Assembly (NCBI GenBank): GCA_036541255.1
Contig: JAZHDD010000022.1
Coordinates: forward strand, 18,812 to 82,811
Reading direction: 5' to 3'
Source of the DNA: Paucidesulfovibrio sp036541255
GTDB lineage: Bacteria; Desulfobacterota; Desulfovibrionia; Desulfovibrionales; Desulfovibrionaceae
Length of the DNA stretch: 64,000 nt
The translations under genes and the position numbers were made by a program. Below, piece after piece: positions 25,551-34,672 of the stretch. Position 1 is the stretch's first letter. Each line of letters starts with the position of its first letter. The notes under the pieces were generated by a model. It made no database searches. It saw nothing but the letters and a program-made list of their open reading frames with translations, and had not been told where the DNA came from.

Positions 25551-26343
25551 ATTCAAGGCGCTTGCCGGAGCCGATACGTGTCACGGTACAGGTCAGGCGC
25601 TCTGCGAGAAACCGTATCGCCTTTTCCCCTGTGCAATGGCCGGCGGCCAGAAATCGCACATCGAATTCTTCCAGGCAGCGAGCCACTGATTCCCATTCAG
25701 GTTCTTCCACTCTGTACAGATGCAGACCACCGATAACGGCATGGATCCGTTCCACGCCCGTTGTTTCCCGGAAATGCAGCAGGCTGTTTTCCAGTCCGGA
25801 ATGGCAGCAGCCCAAGAGAATGATTTTCCCCTGTGGCGAATCGAGTACAAGAAAAGCGTCGTCAGGCACAGTATCGGGTTCCTGACCTTGAGCGTCGTAG
25901 AAGAAACCTTCCACGGCTTGAAACAGGCCAGGTTTGCGCGGAATGTCCGTGAACATTTCCAGACCTGGAGCAAGTGTTTGGCGACCCTGAACTGCAGTGA
26001 ACAGCGGCAGGGGCGTGGGCGTGCCAATGCTGCGTTTTTCCGCAATCAGATTCCAACGCGCACGGACTGTTCCGGGGTGGGCATAGATTTGGCCGGAAAA
26101 ACCATTTTCGAGCAGGGCGGGCAGACCTCCGGTGTGATCGAAATGGCCGTGGGAAAGTGCCAGCCCTTGCGCTCGGTTCACGTCAATGCCGAGACGTTCC
26201 GCATTGCGCAGGAATATGGCGGTCTGGCCAGTATCCCAGAGCCAGAGGGAGCCGTTGTCCAGTTCCAGGGCCACGCTCAGGCCCCATTCTTTTTCCATGC
26301 CGGGAAGGGCGTCGTTGTCGCAGAGAAAAGTCAGGACGGGCAT
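25543..26343 (-). CDS. MBL-fold metallohydrolase (DHPPP synthase-like)
   Basis: 266 residues. Metallo-beta-lactamase fold with LSHGHFDHTGGL (about residue 64) for the metal site, LLGCCHSGLEN and the final VRFLAAGHCTGEKA. Such proteins are often annotated as 7,8-dihydropterin-6-methyl-4-(beta-D-ribofuranosyl)-aminobenzene-5'-phosphate synthase, an archaeal activity; the function in bacteria is unproven. It is the last gene of the pdxJ-to-MBL operon, 7 nt after cimA. Confidence 0.85.
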   Translation of the reverse strand: MPVLTFLCDNDALPGMEKEWGLSVALELDNGSLWLWDTGQTAIFLRNAERLGIDVNRAQGLALSHGHFDHTGGLPALLENGFSGQIYAHPGTVRARWNLIAEKRSIGTPTPLPLFTAVQGRQTLAPGLEMFTDIPRKPGLFQAVEGFFYDAQGQEPDTVPDDAFLVLDSPQGKIILLGCCHSGLENSLLHFRETTGVERIHAVIGGLHLYRVEEPEWESVARCLEEFDVRFLAAGHCTGEKAIRFLAERLTCTVTRIGSGKRLEFN

Positions 26344-26350
26344 GCGCTGA

Positions 26351-27967
26351 TTATTCCGCAGGTTGAGTCGAAGCCGTTCCGGCTTCGCGTTCGTCCAAGT
26401 AGAGCTTGTAGATGATAGAGTCCACCACGGCCTGCCAACTGGCTTCGATGATGTTGTGGGAAACTCCTATGGTGGTCCAGCGGTTTTTGCCGTCGCTGGA
26501 CTCGATGAGTACGCGTACGAAAGAACCTGTGCCACCAGTGTCGCGGATCACGCCGGACACGACGCGTACCTTGAAGTCTTTGAGCCGGACTTCGTGCAGC
26601 TTGGGGTAGAAGCGTTCCAGGGCCTTGCGCACGGCGCGGTCCAAGGCGTTGACCGGACCGTTGCCGGAGGCGGCCGTGTGTTCGCGTTGGCCTTGCACCG
26701 AGACAATGACCGTAGCTTCGGACAGGGGCTGGTTGTCTTCCTCGCGTTTGGAGTCCACGACAAAGAAGTTGTGGAAAGTGAAGTAGTCTTTAGAATCCCC
26801 AATGAATTCGCGCAGGAGCAGTTCGAAACTGGCGTCGGCCACGGAATATTCGTAGCCAATGGCTTCGCGTTCTTTGATGCAGGCCAGCAGGGCCGCAAGG
26901 CGCGGGTCGTTTTTGTCCAGGTTGTAGCCGTAGTGGCGGGCTTTGAAGATAATATTGGATTTACCGGCAAGATCGGAAAGCAGGACGCGTTGTTTGTTTC
27001 CTACGGCTTCTGGCCTGATGTGCTCATATGTCTCAGAGTTTTTGAGCACGGCTGAAACGTGGATGCCGCCTTTGTGCGCGAATGCCGAGGTGCCGACAAA
27101 AGGCTGACGCATGAAAGGACGCAGATTGCCCACTTCCGCTACATAGTTGGATGTTTCCGTCAGTAGGCGGATGCGTTCCGTCCCCACGGTCTCGATGCCC
27201 ATCTTCAATTCCAGGTTGGGAATGATGGAACACAGGTTGGCGTTGCCGCAACGCTCGCCGTAGCCGTTGATGGTGCCCTGGACCTGAGAGGCGCCCAGCC
27301 GTACGGCCTCCACGGCATTGGCCACAGCCAGCTCGGAATCGTTGTGGGTGTGAATGCCCAGCGCGGCGTCGGGCAGGACGTTGCGTACCCCCTGGATGAT
27401 CTCGGCAAGTTCTCCTGTGAGTGTGCCGCCGTTGGTGTCGCACAGCACAAGCACGTCGGCTCCGGCCTCATGCGCCGCCTTGAGGCAGTTCAAGGCAAAC
27501 TCGGGGTTGGCCTTGTAGCCATCGAAAAAATGCTCGGCGTCGAAAAACAGTTCGTCCACATGCCCCCTCAGGTAGGCCACGCTGTCCGAAATGAGTTCAA
27601 GATTGCGCTCAAGGCTGACGCCCAAAGCCGTTTTGGCATGCAGGTCCCAGGTTTTACCAAAGATGGTCAGGACTGGTGTTTCCGCCTCCAGGAGTGCCTG
27701 GAGGTTGGGGTCGGTGTCGGCGGTACCACGCGGATGGTGCGTACTGCCGAAGGCCGCTATGCGGGCGATAGCAAGCCGTTCCTTGCGAATTTCGCGAAAA
27801 AACTGCTTGTCGGTCGGATTGGAGCCGGGCCAACCGCCTTCAATATAATGAACGCCAAGTTCGTCGAGCTTGCGAGCGATCCTGAACTTGTCATCGGTGG
27901 TCAGGTTCAGCTCTTCGGCCTGCGTACCGTCGCGCAACGTTGTATCATAGATACTGACGCGTCTCAT
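26351..27967 (-). CDS. cimA: (R)-citramalate synthase
   Basis: 538 residues, the length of the long CimA type. N-terminal TIM barrel with IYDTTLRDGTQAE, the FDAEHFFDGYKANP segment, LCDTNGGTL and HTHNDSELAVANAVEAV (metal ligands), then a C-terminal allosteric LeuA-dimer domain (about residues 400-525) with GNGPVNALDRA. It condenses pyruvate with acetyl-CoA, opening the threonine-independent route to isoleucine found in Geobacter and many sulfate reducers. The ATG overlaps the lysC stop by 4 nt. The short N-terminus without the LeuA-type extension and the EHFFDG block favour CimA over homocitrate or isopropylmalate synthase. Confidence 0.93.
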   Translation of the reverse strand: MRRVSIYDTTLRDGTQAEELNLTTDDKFRIARKLDELGVHYIEGGWPGSNPTDKQFFREIRKERLAIARIAAFGSTHHPRGTADTDPNLQALLEAETPVLTIFGKTWDLHAKTALGVSLERNLELISDSVAYLRGHVDELFFDAEHFFDGYKANPEFALNCLKAAHEAGADVLVLCDTNGGTLTGELAEIIQGVRNVLPDAALGIHTHNDSELAVANAVEAVRLGASQVQGTINGYGERCGNANLCSIIPNLELKMGIETVGTERIRLLTETSNYVAEVGNLRPFMRQPFVGTSAFAHKGGIHVSAVLKNSETYEHIRPEAVGNKQRVLLSDLAGKSNIIFKARHYGYNLDKNDPRLAALLACIKEREAIGYEYSVADASFELLLREFIGDSKDYFTFHNFFVVDSKREEDNQPLSEATVIVSVQGQREHTAASGNGPVNALDRAVRKALERFYPKLHEVRLKDFKVRVVSGVIRDTGGTGSFVRVLIESSDGKNRWTTIGVSHNIIEASWQAVVDSIIYKLYLDEREAGTASTQPAE

Positions 27968-29211
27968 GATTTTTTACAGGACTTGGTTTTATTCGACCCG
28001 TCACCGTCCAGACCAAAAGCCTTGTGCATGGTACGGACTGCCAGTTCCGTGTATTTTTCTTCGATCAGACAGGTAACTTTGATCTCCGAGGTGGAGATCA
28101 TCAGAATGTTGATGTTCTCGGCAGCCAAGGCCAGGAAGGCTTTGGAGGCGACACCGGAATGGTTGCGCATGCCCACGCCGATGACCGAAATCTTGGAAAC
28201 GTGCTTGTCGTGGCGCAGCTCCTCGTAACCGACCTCGTATTTGAGGCTTTCGAGGATTTTCAGGGTTTGTTCCAGGTCGGCACGGGGTACGGTGAAGGTC
28301 AGGTCCGTCTTGTCGTCCTTGCTGGGGTTTTGGACGATCATATCCACAAGGATTTTCTTTTGGGCGATGGCCGAAAAAACCTGGGCCGAAACGCCCGGTC
28401 GGTCCTCGACGTGAACGAGGGTGATCCGGGCCTGGTCCTTGTCGTACGCAATGCCGGAAACGAGCACGGCTTCCATTTGATCCTCCTGGCAGACAATAGT
28501 GCCCGGCTGGTCACAAAATGTGGACCGGACATGGACGATAACATTGTATTTTTTGGCGAATTCCACTGAACGGATCTGCAGTACCTTGGCGCCCATGCTG
28601 GCCATTTCCAACATTTCGTCGTAGGCGATGCGGTCGATCTTGCGCGCTGTGGAACAGATGTTCGGGTCCGTTGTGAAGACTCCGGGGACATCCGTAAAAA
28701 TTTCGCAGACATCTGCCTTGAGTGCCGCGGCGAGGGCTACGGCCGACGTGTCGGAACCACCCCGGCCAAGGGTGGTGATGCGGTCATATTCGTCGCAGCC
28801 TTGGAAGCCCGTAACGACGAGCACATCGTTATCCTCAAGCATGGCGTGCAGTTTCTCAGCGTTTATGTCCAGGATGCGTGCCTTGCCGTAGGCGCAGTTG
28901 GTATGAATCGGAGCCTGAAATCCGAGTACGGATCTTGCGCGAATGCCGTTGGACTTCAAAAGGATAGCAAAAAGCGAAACGGAAACTTGTTCTCCAGTGG
29001 AGACAAGGCTGTCCATTTCAGCGGGATCAGGCAGGGGCGCCCATTCATTGGCCATGGCTAAAAGGCGGTTGGTCTCGCCGGACATGGCCGAGAGCACAAC
29101 AACCACTTTGTCGCCCCGGGAAAGGGGGCGCTTCACCTTGGCCATGACCTGGCGCATACATTCCAGGTCCTTGACCGAAGTGCCGCCGAATTTTTGTACC
29201 ACAAGACTCAT
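27964..29211 (-). CDS. lysC: Aspartate kinase
   Basis: 415 residues, monofunctional. N-terminal kinase domain starting MSLVVQKFGGTSVKDL, with GRGGSDTSAVALA and FTDVPGVFTTDP, then two ACT domains (about residues 265-405) with RPGVSAQVFSAIA for feedback control by lysine or threonine. The ATG at 29211 matches the family N-terminus; the frame is open 93 codons further upstream but that lies within the tsaE gene. It supplies aspartyl phosphate for lysine, methionine and threonine and sits with cimA, linking two branches of amino-acid synthesis. Confidence 0.96.
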   Translation of the reverse strand: MSLVVQKFGGTSVKDLECMRQVMAKVKRPLSRGDKVVVVLSAMSGETNRLLAMANEWAPLPDPAEMDSLVSTGEQVSVSLFAILLKSNGIRARSVLGFQAPIHTNCAYGKARILDINAEKLHAMLEDNDVLVVTGFQGCDEYDRITTLGRGGSDTSAVALAAALKADVCEIFTDVPGVFTTDPNICSTARKIDRIAYDEMLEMASMGAKVLQIRSVEFAKKYNVIVHVRSTFCDQPGTIVCQEDQMEAVLVSGIAYDKDQARITLVHVEDRPGVSAQVFSAIAQKKILVDMIVQNPSKDDKTDLTFTVPRADLEQTLKILESLKYEVGYEELRHDKHVSKISVIGVGMRNHSGVASKAFLALAAENINILMISTSEIKVTCLIEEKYTELAVRTMHKAFGLDGDGSNKTKSCKKS

Positions 29212-29215
29212 GCGT

Positions 29216-29689
29216 CTATCCTTGTTTGCCTGCAAGGGCTTTGCTGAGAATTTCTTCGTCCGCCCTATTTGCCTGGATTTGGGCTGTTCGTCCAGTGCCG
29301 TGAGTTTGCAGGACGATATGCACCGGGTTATTGGGAACATCGGCCGGGGAAAGCCGATCGGCCCATTCCACCACATTCCATGTCCGGCCTGATTCAAGAA
29401 TCTCGAATATTTCGTCATCCATGCGGCCGTTTTCCAGTCGGTACAGATCGAAATGGGCCACAGGTGGTGTTGTTGGATACAGGTTGACAATGTTGAAGCT
29501 TGGACTGGTCACCTCGGCCTGTTCCGCGCCGGGCAACGATTCCACCAGGGCGCGAACCAACGTGGTTTTTCCAGCGCCCAGGCCGCCGAAGAGCAGAAGC
29601 GCGGGGGGGCGCTCACGCCGGGCAAAGGTTGCAGCAAGCACTCGACCCAGCCGAAGCGTATCGGCCAGTTCATTGAGAACGATGAGCAA
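29216..29689 (-). CDS. tsaE: tRNA threonylcarbamoyladenosine biosynthesis ATPase TsaE
   Basis: 157 residues. Walker A LFGGLGAGKTTLVRAL and the TsaE motif TSPSFNIVNLYP plus HFDLYRLEN are diagnostic; EWADRL is the other conserved block. It drives the TsaBDE complex that makes t6A at tRNA position 37. It ends 4 nt before lysC and starts 8 nt after the CBS gene. Confidence 0.95.
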   Translation of the reverse strand: MLIVLNELADTLRLGRVLAATFARRERPPALLLFGGLGAGKTTLVRALVESLPGAEQAEVTSPSFNIVNLYPTTPPVAHFDLYRLENGRMDDEIFEILESGRTWNVVEWADRLSPADVPNNPVHIVLQTHGTGRTAQIQANRADEEILSKALAGKQG

Positions 29690-29697
29690 AACCGGTC

Positions 29698-30144
29698 CTA
29701 GAACAACGTGCGCAGCACGTCTTCCTTGCCCACGACGCCGACCAGCAGGCCGTTTTCCACTACGGGCAGGGTGTAGAGTTTGCGTTCGACCATGAGCGTT
29801 GCGATTTCATCCAGAGGGGTGTCCGGGGAAACGCAGACCGGTTTGCGAGTCATGGCTTTTTCCACGGTCAGCGCAGTCATTTTGCTCAGTTCCTGTTCGA
29901 TCTCATCGGAGGCGGTGACAGGAAAAATACCGTCAAGTAAAGTGAAATAGGACGGCAGGGCGACCTTTTTTTGTTGAGCCACCAAGTCGCTTTGGCAAAG
30001 CACGCCTACAACGGCTCCTTTGGCGTCGACCACGGGAAGCCCGTTGATCTTGTTTTCCAGGAGCACTTTCACGGCGTCCGCGACGTCGGACTGCGGGGAA
30101 AGCGTAACAGGATTACTGGTCATGATGTCTTTGGCAGTCAGCAT
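29698..30144 (-). CDS. Two-CBS-domain protein
   Basis: 148 residues consisting of two CBS motifs: TAKDIMTSNPVTLSP with VLLENKINGLPVVD, and VEKAMTRKPVCVSP with MVERKLYTLPVVENG. CBS pairs bind adenine nucleotides such as AMP or ATP. As a free-standing protein in a biosynthetic operon it probably senses energy state, but no target can be named. Overlaps the end of nnr by 7 nt. Confidence 0.9.
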   Translation of the reverse strand: MLTAKDIMTSNPVTLSPQSDVADAVKVLLENKINGLPVVDAKGAVVGVLCQSDLVAQQKKVALPSYFTLLDGIFPVTASDEIEQELSKMTALTVEKAMTRKPVCVSPDTPLDEIATLMVERKLYTLPVVENGLLVGVVGKEDVLRTLF

Positions 30145-31703
30145 AGATTCTCCTTATAGGCTCGGGCAAGGGCGCGGGGCAGTGCTGTGGCGATTTCGCC
30201 TGCCAGATTGCCGCGTCCGGGAAATTCCTCTGCCAGAACGCGGCCGGCAAGTCCGTGCCAATACACTGCAAGGCAGGCTGCATGCAAGGGGGAGAGTCCC
30301 CTTGCCAAAAGCGATCCCACCACGCCCGTCAACACGTCTCCTGAACCAGCCACGGCAAGGTTGGGTTCGGCAAAGGGGGAAAGGTGGGTGCGTCCAACAG
30401 GGTCGGCAACCACGGTGCATGCCCCTTTGAGCACGGTCACGGCCTGATGGCGTTTGGACAACAGCAGAGCGGCCGGAATGCGTTCCTGCTGTACCTTGAG
30501 GCTGGTGGTGCCCAAAAGCCGAGCCATTTCTCCCGGATGGGGCGTAAGCACGGAACCGGGAGGTAGTATGGACGGGCCGCTTTCCTCGCTGACGGGGCAG
30601 GCCGTGGCCAGATGGAAAAGCGCGTCCGCGTCGAAGACGCAAGGCAGGCTCAGGTTTCGGCAGAGTCCTTTGAGAAAATCCAGGGCTTCGAGGTTGCGTC
30701 CCAGGCCAGGCCCAACGGCCAGGGCATGAAAACTTCCAAGGCGGGGAGCCAGGGCGTTCAGACATTCCCAGTCCCAGCAGGAGCCCTTGCCCAGGGGCAG
30801 GGTCATAATCTCGGGACGGTCCGCCTTGATTTCCCGGGCCAATGCTCCGGGGCAGGCAACAGTCACAAGTCCGCATCCGGCGCGCAAAGCCCCCAGAGCG
30901 GCAAGGTGGGGCGCTCCGGTCAGCCCGGGGCTGCCGCCCAGAATCAACAGATGTCCAGCGCGACCTTTGTGCAGTTCCGGGGGCGGTGCAGGGATGCGTT
31001 CCATGATTTCGGCAGCAATACCGAAATGTTTTGGGGGAGTTGATTCGATGCATTGGCGCGGGATGCCGATGTCTCGACAAATCACTTCGCCGACATAGGG
31101 CGCGGCATGAGGCAGGACCAAGCCGAGTTTGATTGCGCCGAAGCTGACCGTGGCATCGGCGCGTATGGCTTCGGGTTGCGGTTTTCCGCTGCGTCCGTTC
31201 AGGCCGGAGGGGATGTCCAGGGCCAGGACAAAGGCATTTTGGGCCAGGCGATTGGTCTCGTTGACGAAGAAAAGGTAGTCGGGCTTGAGGTCGCCGGTGA
31301 AACCGGTGCCAAGCAGACCGTCCACAATGACATCGGGCTGCGGTTGTCGGGCCAATGCATTGCGGGTCAGATGCTGGAGCAGCACCCCGGTACGTTGGGC
31401 CAGACGCAGGTGGTAGGCTGCATGGCCTTTGTAGGCTTGCCGGGCCTTGGCGTGGAGAACGCGGACATTTGCGCCGTGGTCGTGCAGGTAGCGTGCGATC
31501 ACAAAGGCGTCTCCGCCGTTGTTGCCGGGGCCGGCCAAGATCAGAACGCAATGTCCCGTCGATGGACCGTAGCATTCCCGCAACGCGGCCAGGGCCTCGC
31601 GCCCGGCATTCTCCATGAGGATTTCGCCGCGAATACCGATGCCTTCGATGGCGGCGCGGTCCCATAGGGCCATTTCCCTGGGAGTGGGCAGAGGTTCGAA
31701 CAT
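30138..31703 (-). CDS. nnr: Bifunctional NAD(P)H-hydrate epimerase / ADP-dependent NAD(P)H-hydrate dehydratase
   Basis: 521 residues. N-terminal YjeF epimerase domain (about residues 1-210) with GPGNNGGDAFVIARYL and DGLLGTGF; C-terminal ribokinase-fold dehydratase domain with LLILGGSPGLTGAP, LTPHPGEMARLLG and PNLAVAGSGDVLTGVVGS. It repairs hydrated NADH and NADPH. ATG 31703 (MFEPLPTPREMALWD) fits the family; the frame extends 26 codons upstream into acpS, without support. Confidence 0.94.
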   Translation of the reverse strand: MFEPLPTPREMALWDRAAIEGIGIRGEILMENAGREALAALRECYGPSTGHCVLILAGPGNNGGDAFVIARYLHDHGANVRVLHAKARQAYKGHAAYHLRLAQRTGVLLQHLTRNALARQPQPDVIVDGLLGTGFTGDLKPDYLFFVNETNRLAQNAFVLALDIPSGLNGRSGKPQPEAIRADATVSFGAIKLGLVLPHAAPYVGEVICRDIGIPRQCIESTPPKHFGIAAEIMERIPAPPPELHKGRAGHLLILGGSPGLTGAPHLAALGALRAGCGLVTVACPGALAREIKADRPEIMTLPLGKGSCWDWECLNALAPRLGSFHALAVGPGLGRNLEALDFLKGLCRNLSLPCVFDADALFHLATACPVSEESGPSILPPGSVLTPHPGEMARLLGTTSLKVQQERIPAALLLSKRHQAVTVLKGACTVVADPVGRTHLSPFAEPNLAVAGSGDVLTGVVGSLLARGLSPLHAACLAVYWHGLAGRVLAEEFPGRGNLAGEIATALPRALARAYKENLC

Positions 31704-31737
31704 GGCGGCACCTCGTGCGGGTTGGGGTTGGGCCGGT

Positions 31738-32115
31738 TCAGCCTTCGAGAACCACCACTGCGCCAGCCGTGTCGCGCGCATGGGTCAGGGAGACGTAGGT
31801 TGAGGTTACACCAAGGGCGGTGGCGACTTCAAGGGCGCGATCATGCAAATGCAGTTCGGGTTTTCCCGAAGCCAGATGCAGAATCTCCACGTTATGCAAG
31901 GTCACGCCTTGGGCAAAGCCGGTTCCCAGCGCTTTGACCGCGGCCTCCTTGGCCGCGAACATGGCTGCAAGGTAAGGCGCGGGATCGCGGCGATCCTTGA
32001 GGCGTGTCATCTCGCGGCGAGTGAGAATCTTGCCGACGAAGCGCTCGCCGAAGCGTTCATAGGAGGCGCGAATGCGGTCCAGTTCAACAAGGTCAATACC
32101 GATACCCCGTACCAT
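31738..32115 (-). CDS. acpS: Holo-[acyl-carrier-protein] synthase
   Basis: 125 residues, the usual size. GIGIDLVELDRI at the N-terminus and FAAKEAAVKALGTGF in the middle are the AcpS signature and hold the magnesium ligands. It transfers phosphopantetheine from CoA to acyl carrier protein. It follows pdxJ by 5 nt; pdxJ-acpS adjacency is common across proteobacteria. Confidence 0.96.
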   Translation of the reverse strand: MVRGIGIDLVELDRIRASYERFGERFVGKILTRREMTRLKDRRDPAPYLAAMFAAKEAAVKALGTGFAQGVTLHNVEILHLASGKPELHLHDRALEVATALGVTSTYVSLTHARDTAGAVVVLEG

Positions 32116-32120
32116 GTCGG

Positions 32121-32846
32121 CTAGTCCGTAAAGGAGCCGACAATGGCGACCATGTCTCGCACTGCCGCGTCCAGTCCCGTAAAAATGGCTCGCGCCATGA
32201 TCGAGTGGCCGATGGAGTATTCGCGAATGCCGGGGACGTCCGCAAAAGCTTCCACATTGGTGTAGTTCAGGCCGTGGCCCAGATTCACGAACAGCCCCAG
32301 GTCCTGGGCCAGTTCAATGCCGGAAAGCACTTTGCCCAGCTCCATCTGGCTTGTGGCATAATCTTTGGCATCGGCGTAATGGCCTGTATGGATCTCAATG
32401 AATTCCGTGCCAGTAGCGCAGGCCGCTTCGATTTGTCTGGGGTCGGCGTCCACGAACAGACTGCTGCGGATGCCCTTTTCATGCAGGGGGGCGAGATAGT
32501 CGGCCAGTTCTTTTTCGCGGCCGATGCAGTTCAACCCACCTTCGGTGGTCAATTCCTGGCGTTTTTCCGGTACGAGGCAAACGGTTTCCGGGACCACCTC
32601 AAGGGCGATTTCCTGCATCTCCTCGGTGGCGGCCATTTCCAGGTTCAGGCGTGTATTCAAGGTTTCGCGCAGGACGCGCACGTCGCGGTCGCGGATATGG
32701 CGGCGATCTTCGCGCAGGTGGACAATGATGCCATGCGCTCCGGCCAGTTCGCAAAGGGCTGCTGCGGTCACGGGTTCCGGTTCGATACCCATGCGAGCGT
32801 TGCGCAGAGTGGCCACGTGGTCGATATTTACGCAGAGTACGGGCAT
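32121..32846 (-). CDS. pdxJ: Pyridoxine 5'-phosphate synthase
   Basis: 241 residues. MPVLCVNIDHVATLRNARMG at the N-terminus, HLREDRRHIRDRDV and GHGLNYTNVEAFADVPGI are typical of PdxJ. It condenses 1-deoxyxylulose-5-phosphate with 3-amino-2-oxopropyl phosphate in vitamin B6 synthesis. The ATG at 32846 is preceded by CCAGGAGGACC, a near-perfect Shine-Dalgarno; the frame opens further upstream without support. It heads the eight-gene minus-strand operon. Confidence 0.96.
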   Translation of the reverse strand: MPVLCVNIDHVATLRNARMGIEPEPVTAAALCELAGAHGIIVHLREDRRHIRDRDVRVLRETLNTRLNLEMAATEEMQEIALEVVPETVCLVPEKRQELTTEGGLNCIGREKELADYLAPLHEKGIRSSLFVDADPRQIEAACATGTEFIEIHTGHYADAKDYATSQMELGKVLSGIELAQDLGLFVNLGHGLNYTNVEAFADVPGIREYSIGHSIMARAIFTGLDAAVRDMVAIVGSFTD

Positions 32847-32960
32847 TGTGGTCCTCCTGGTGTTTGGGAGGGAAATTCCTACGCCCCTTCGCCGGGGTTG
32901 GCAAGAAGCGGAGTCTGCGAAAAGGCAGGCCGCTGGGAGTGCGTTCAAAACCATTCTTTC

Positions 32961-32976
32961 TTGACTTTTGCGTCAA
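32961..32976. promoter_or_regulatory. TTGAC-N6-GTCAA inverted repeat between pdxJ and ugd
   Basis: TTGAC (32961-32965), 6 nt, GTCAA (32972-32976). It has the same half-sites as the HcpR-type sites near 49490-55700 but a six-base spacer. It lies 64 nt before the ugd ATG. It could be a Crp/Fnr-family operator of another member or a chance match overlapping a -35 box. Confidence 0.35.
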
Positions 32977-33039
32977 AGCGTATTTTGCCTATGCGCACAA
33001 ATCAATGAACACCACTCAACACTTGGAGACGCTTTTTCT

Positions 33040-34380
33040 ATGAACGTCTGTATCGTGGGTACCGGATATGTCGGTTTGGTCACGGCCGCCTGCTTCGCGG
33101 AGATGGGTAATGATATCGTCTGTGTGGACGTGAATCCCAAGATCGTGGAAACGCTTCGGGCCGGGAAGGTCCACATCTTCGAGCCCGGCCTCGAGGAGCT
33201 GGTGCGGCGAAATGTGGCCGAAGGGCGGCTGTCCTTTACCACCAGTCTTGAAGAAGGATTGGAGAATGCTCTTTTCGTCTTCATTACCGTGGGCACGCCG
33301 TCGCGTGAAGATGGTTCCTGCGATTTGTGCTATGTGGACGCGGTTGCCGCCGAGATTGGCCGGGCCATGCGCGACTATAAGATCGTGGTGGACAAATCCA
33401 CCGTGCCCGTGGGCACGGCTGATCGTGTGCGCGGATTGATCAAAGCCGAGTTGGACAAGCGTGGTGTGGACCTGGAATTCGACGTGGTTTCCAATCCCGA
33501 GTTCCTCAAAGAAGGGGACGCGGTCACAGATTTCATGAAGCCCGACAGGGTCATCGTGGGAACCGAAAATGTGCGCACAGCGGAATTGCTCAAGGCGCTT
33601 TACGCCCCCTTTGCCCGCTCCCGCGAAAAGCTTGTGGTCATGAAGGTGCGCAGTGCGGAGATGACCAAATATGCGGCCAATTGCATGTTGGCTACCAAGA
33701 TCAGCTTCATCAACGAAATGGCGGGAATTTGCGAGCGTGTGGGGGCCGACGTGAGCGAGGTGCGCCTGGGAATCGGTTCGGACCATCGCATCGGCTATCA
33801 TTTTATCTATCCCGGCGTGGGCTACGGCGGATCCTGTTTTCCCAAGGATGTCAAGGCGCTCATCGATACGGCCAGGGAAAACGGTTACGAACCTCGCTTG
33901 ATCGCTTCCGTGGATGAGGTCAATAACAATCAGAAACTGGTTCTTGCTGCCAAGGTCGAAAGCTATTTCGAATCCCAGGGTGGGGTGCAGGGCAAGACAC
34001 TGGCTCTTTGGGGTATCGCCTTCAAGGCCAATACCGATGACATTCGTGAAGCTCCGGCGCTGGAACTCATCCGAGTGCTGACGGCCAAGGGTATGCACGT
34101 ACGCGCGTATGACCCTGTTGCCGGAGCGCGCGGTCGTGAGGTCCTGGCGGATAATCCTTTGGTGGAAATTGTGGAAAGTCAATACCAGGCATTGGACGGG
34201 GCTGACGCCTTGGCTGTGGTCACGGATTGGAATCAGTTCCGCAATCCCGATTTTGAGCGCATCAAGAAAGCGCTGACTGCGCCGCTGCTTTTCGACGGTC
34301 GTAATCTTTATGATCCGTCTTTCATGGCGCAGTGTGGGTTTGCATATTTCAGCATCGGCAGACAGCCTGTGCAGGGTTGA
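33040..34380 (+). CDS. ugd: UDP-glucose 6-dehydrogenase
   Basis: 446 residues. NAD-binding VGTGYVGLVTAACFAEMG, DKSTVPVGTADRVR, NPEFLKEGDAV, KYAANCMLATKISFINE and the catalytic cysteine in GYGGSCFPKDVKAL (about residue 264). It oxidises UDP-glucose to UDP-glucuronate for exopolysaccharide or lipopolysaccharide. The ATG at 33040 with GGAG at 33025-33028 fits; the earlier in-frame ATG adds 24 unrelated residues. Alone on its transcript, bounded by a long hairpin terminator. Confidence 0.95.
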   Translation: MNVCIVGTGYVGLVTAACFAEMGNDIVCVDVNPKIVETLRAGKVHIFEPGLEELVRRNVAEGRLSFTTSLEEGLENALFVFITVGTPSREDGSCDLCYVDAVAAEIGRAMRDYKIVVDKSTVPVGTADRVRGLIKAELDKRGVDLEFDVVSNPEFLKEGDAVTDFMKPDRVIVGTENVRTAELLKALYAPFARSREKLVVMKVRSAEMTKYAANCMLATKISFINEMAGICERVGADVSEVRLGIGSDHRIGYHFIYPGVGYGGSCFPKDVKALIDTARENGYEPRLIASVDEVNNNQKLVLAAKVESYFESQGGVQGKTLALWGIAFKANTDDIREAPALELIRVLTAKGMHVRAYDPVAGARGREVLADNPLVEIVESQYQALDGADALAVVTDWNQFRNPDFERIKKALTAPLLFDGRNLYDPSFMAQCGFAYFSIGRQPVQG

Positions 34381-34388
34381 GCACCGGC

Positions 34389-34440
34389 CTGCAAGGAAAG
34401 AAAAAGCCCCGCTAAGGCGGGGCTTTTTCTTTCCTTGCAG
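34389..34440. terminator. Perfect 24-bp palindromic bidirectional terminator
   Basis: Arms 34389-34412 and 34417-34440 are exact reverse complements around a 4-nt loop (TAAG). A GC core (GCCCCGC) is flanked by A-rich and T-rich outer stem, so it would stop transcription from both ugd and the convergent small gene. Confidence 0.9.
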
Positions 34441-34447
34441 GCGCTCT

Positions 34448-34672
34448 TTATTTCATAGCCGGCCCGCGTCTGCAGGAACGCATTTGGAGTTCAAGCAAAA
34501 TCAATCGTTCGAATTCCGGGCTGTATTCCAAGCCTTCAGGAGCAGCATCGGCATGAGTCATGCGGGCCAGTTGTTGCGTCTCTTCCCAGAAGTCCAGCAA
34601 CTCGTCGTCGGCGAGGGTTTTAATTTGTTCCTCAAAAGAAACGTCGTCGGCTGGTAAAATGTATCTTGCCAT
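34448..34672 (-). CDS. Small acidic protein of unknown function
   Basis: 74 residues, acidic in the first two thirds (ADDVSFEEQIKTLADDELLDFWEE) and ending in a basic RSCRRGPAMK. I do not recognise a domain; secondary structure looks helical. GAGGAAT precedes the ATG at 34672. It is monocistronic and convergent with ugd across the shared hairpin. The clear ribosome-binding site and the abutting terminator support it as a real gene. Confidence 0.65.
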   Translation of the reverse strand: MARYILPADDVSFEEQIKTLADDELLDFWEETQQLARMTHADAAPEGLEYSPEFERLILLELQMRSCRRGPAMK

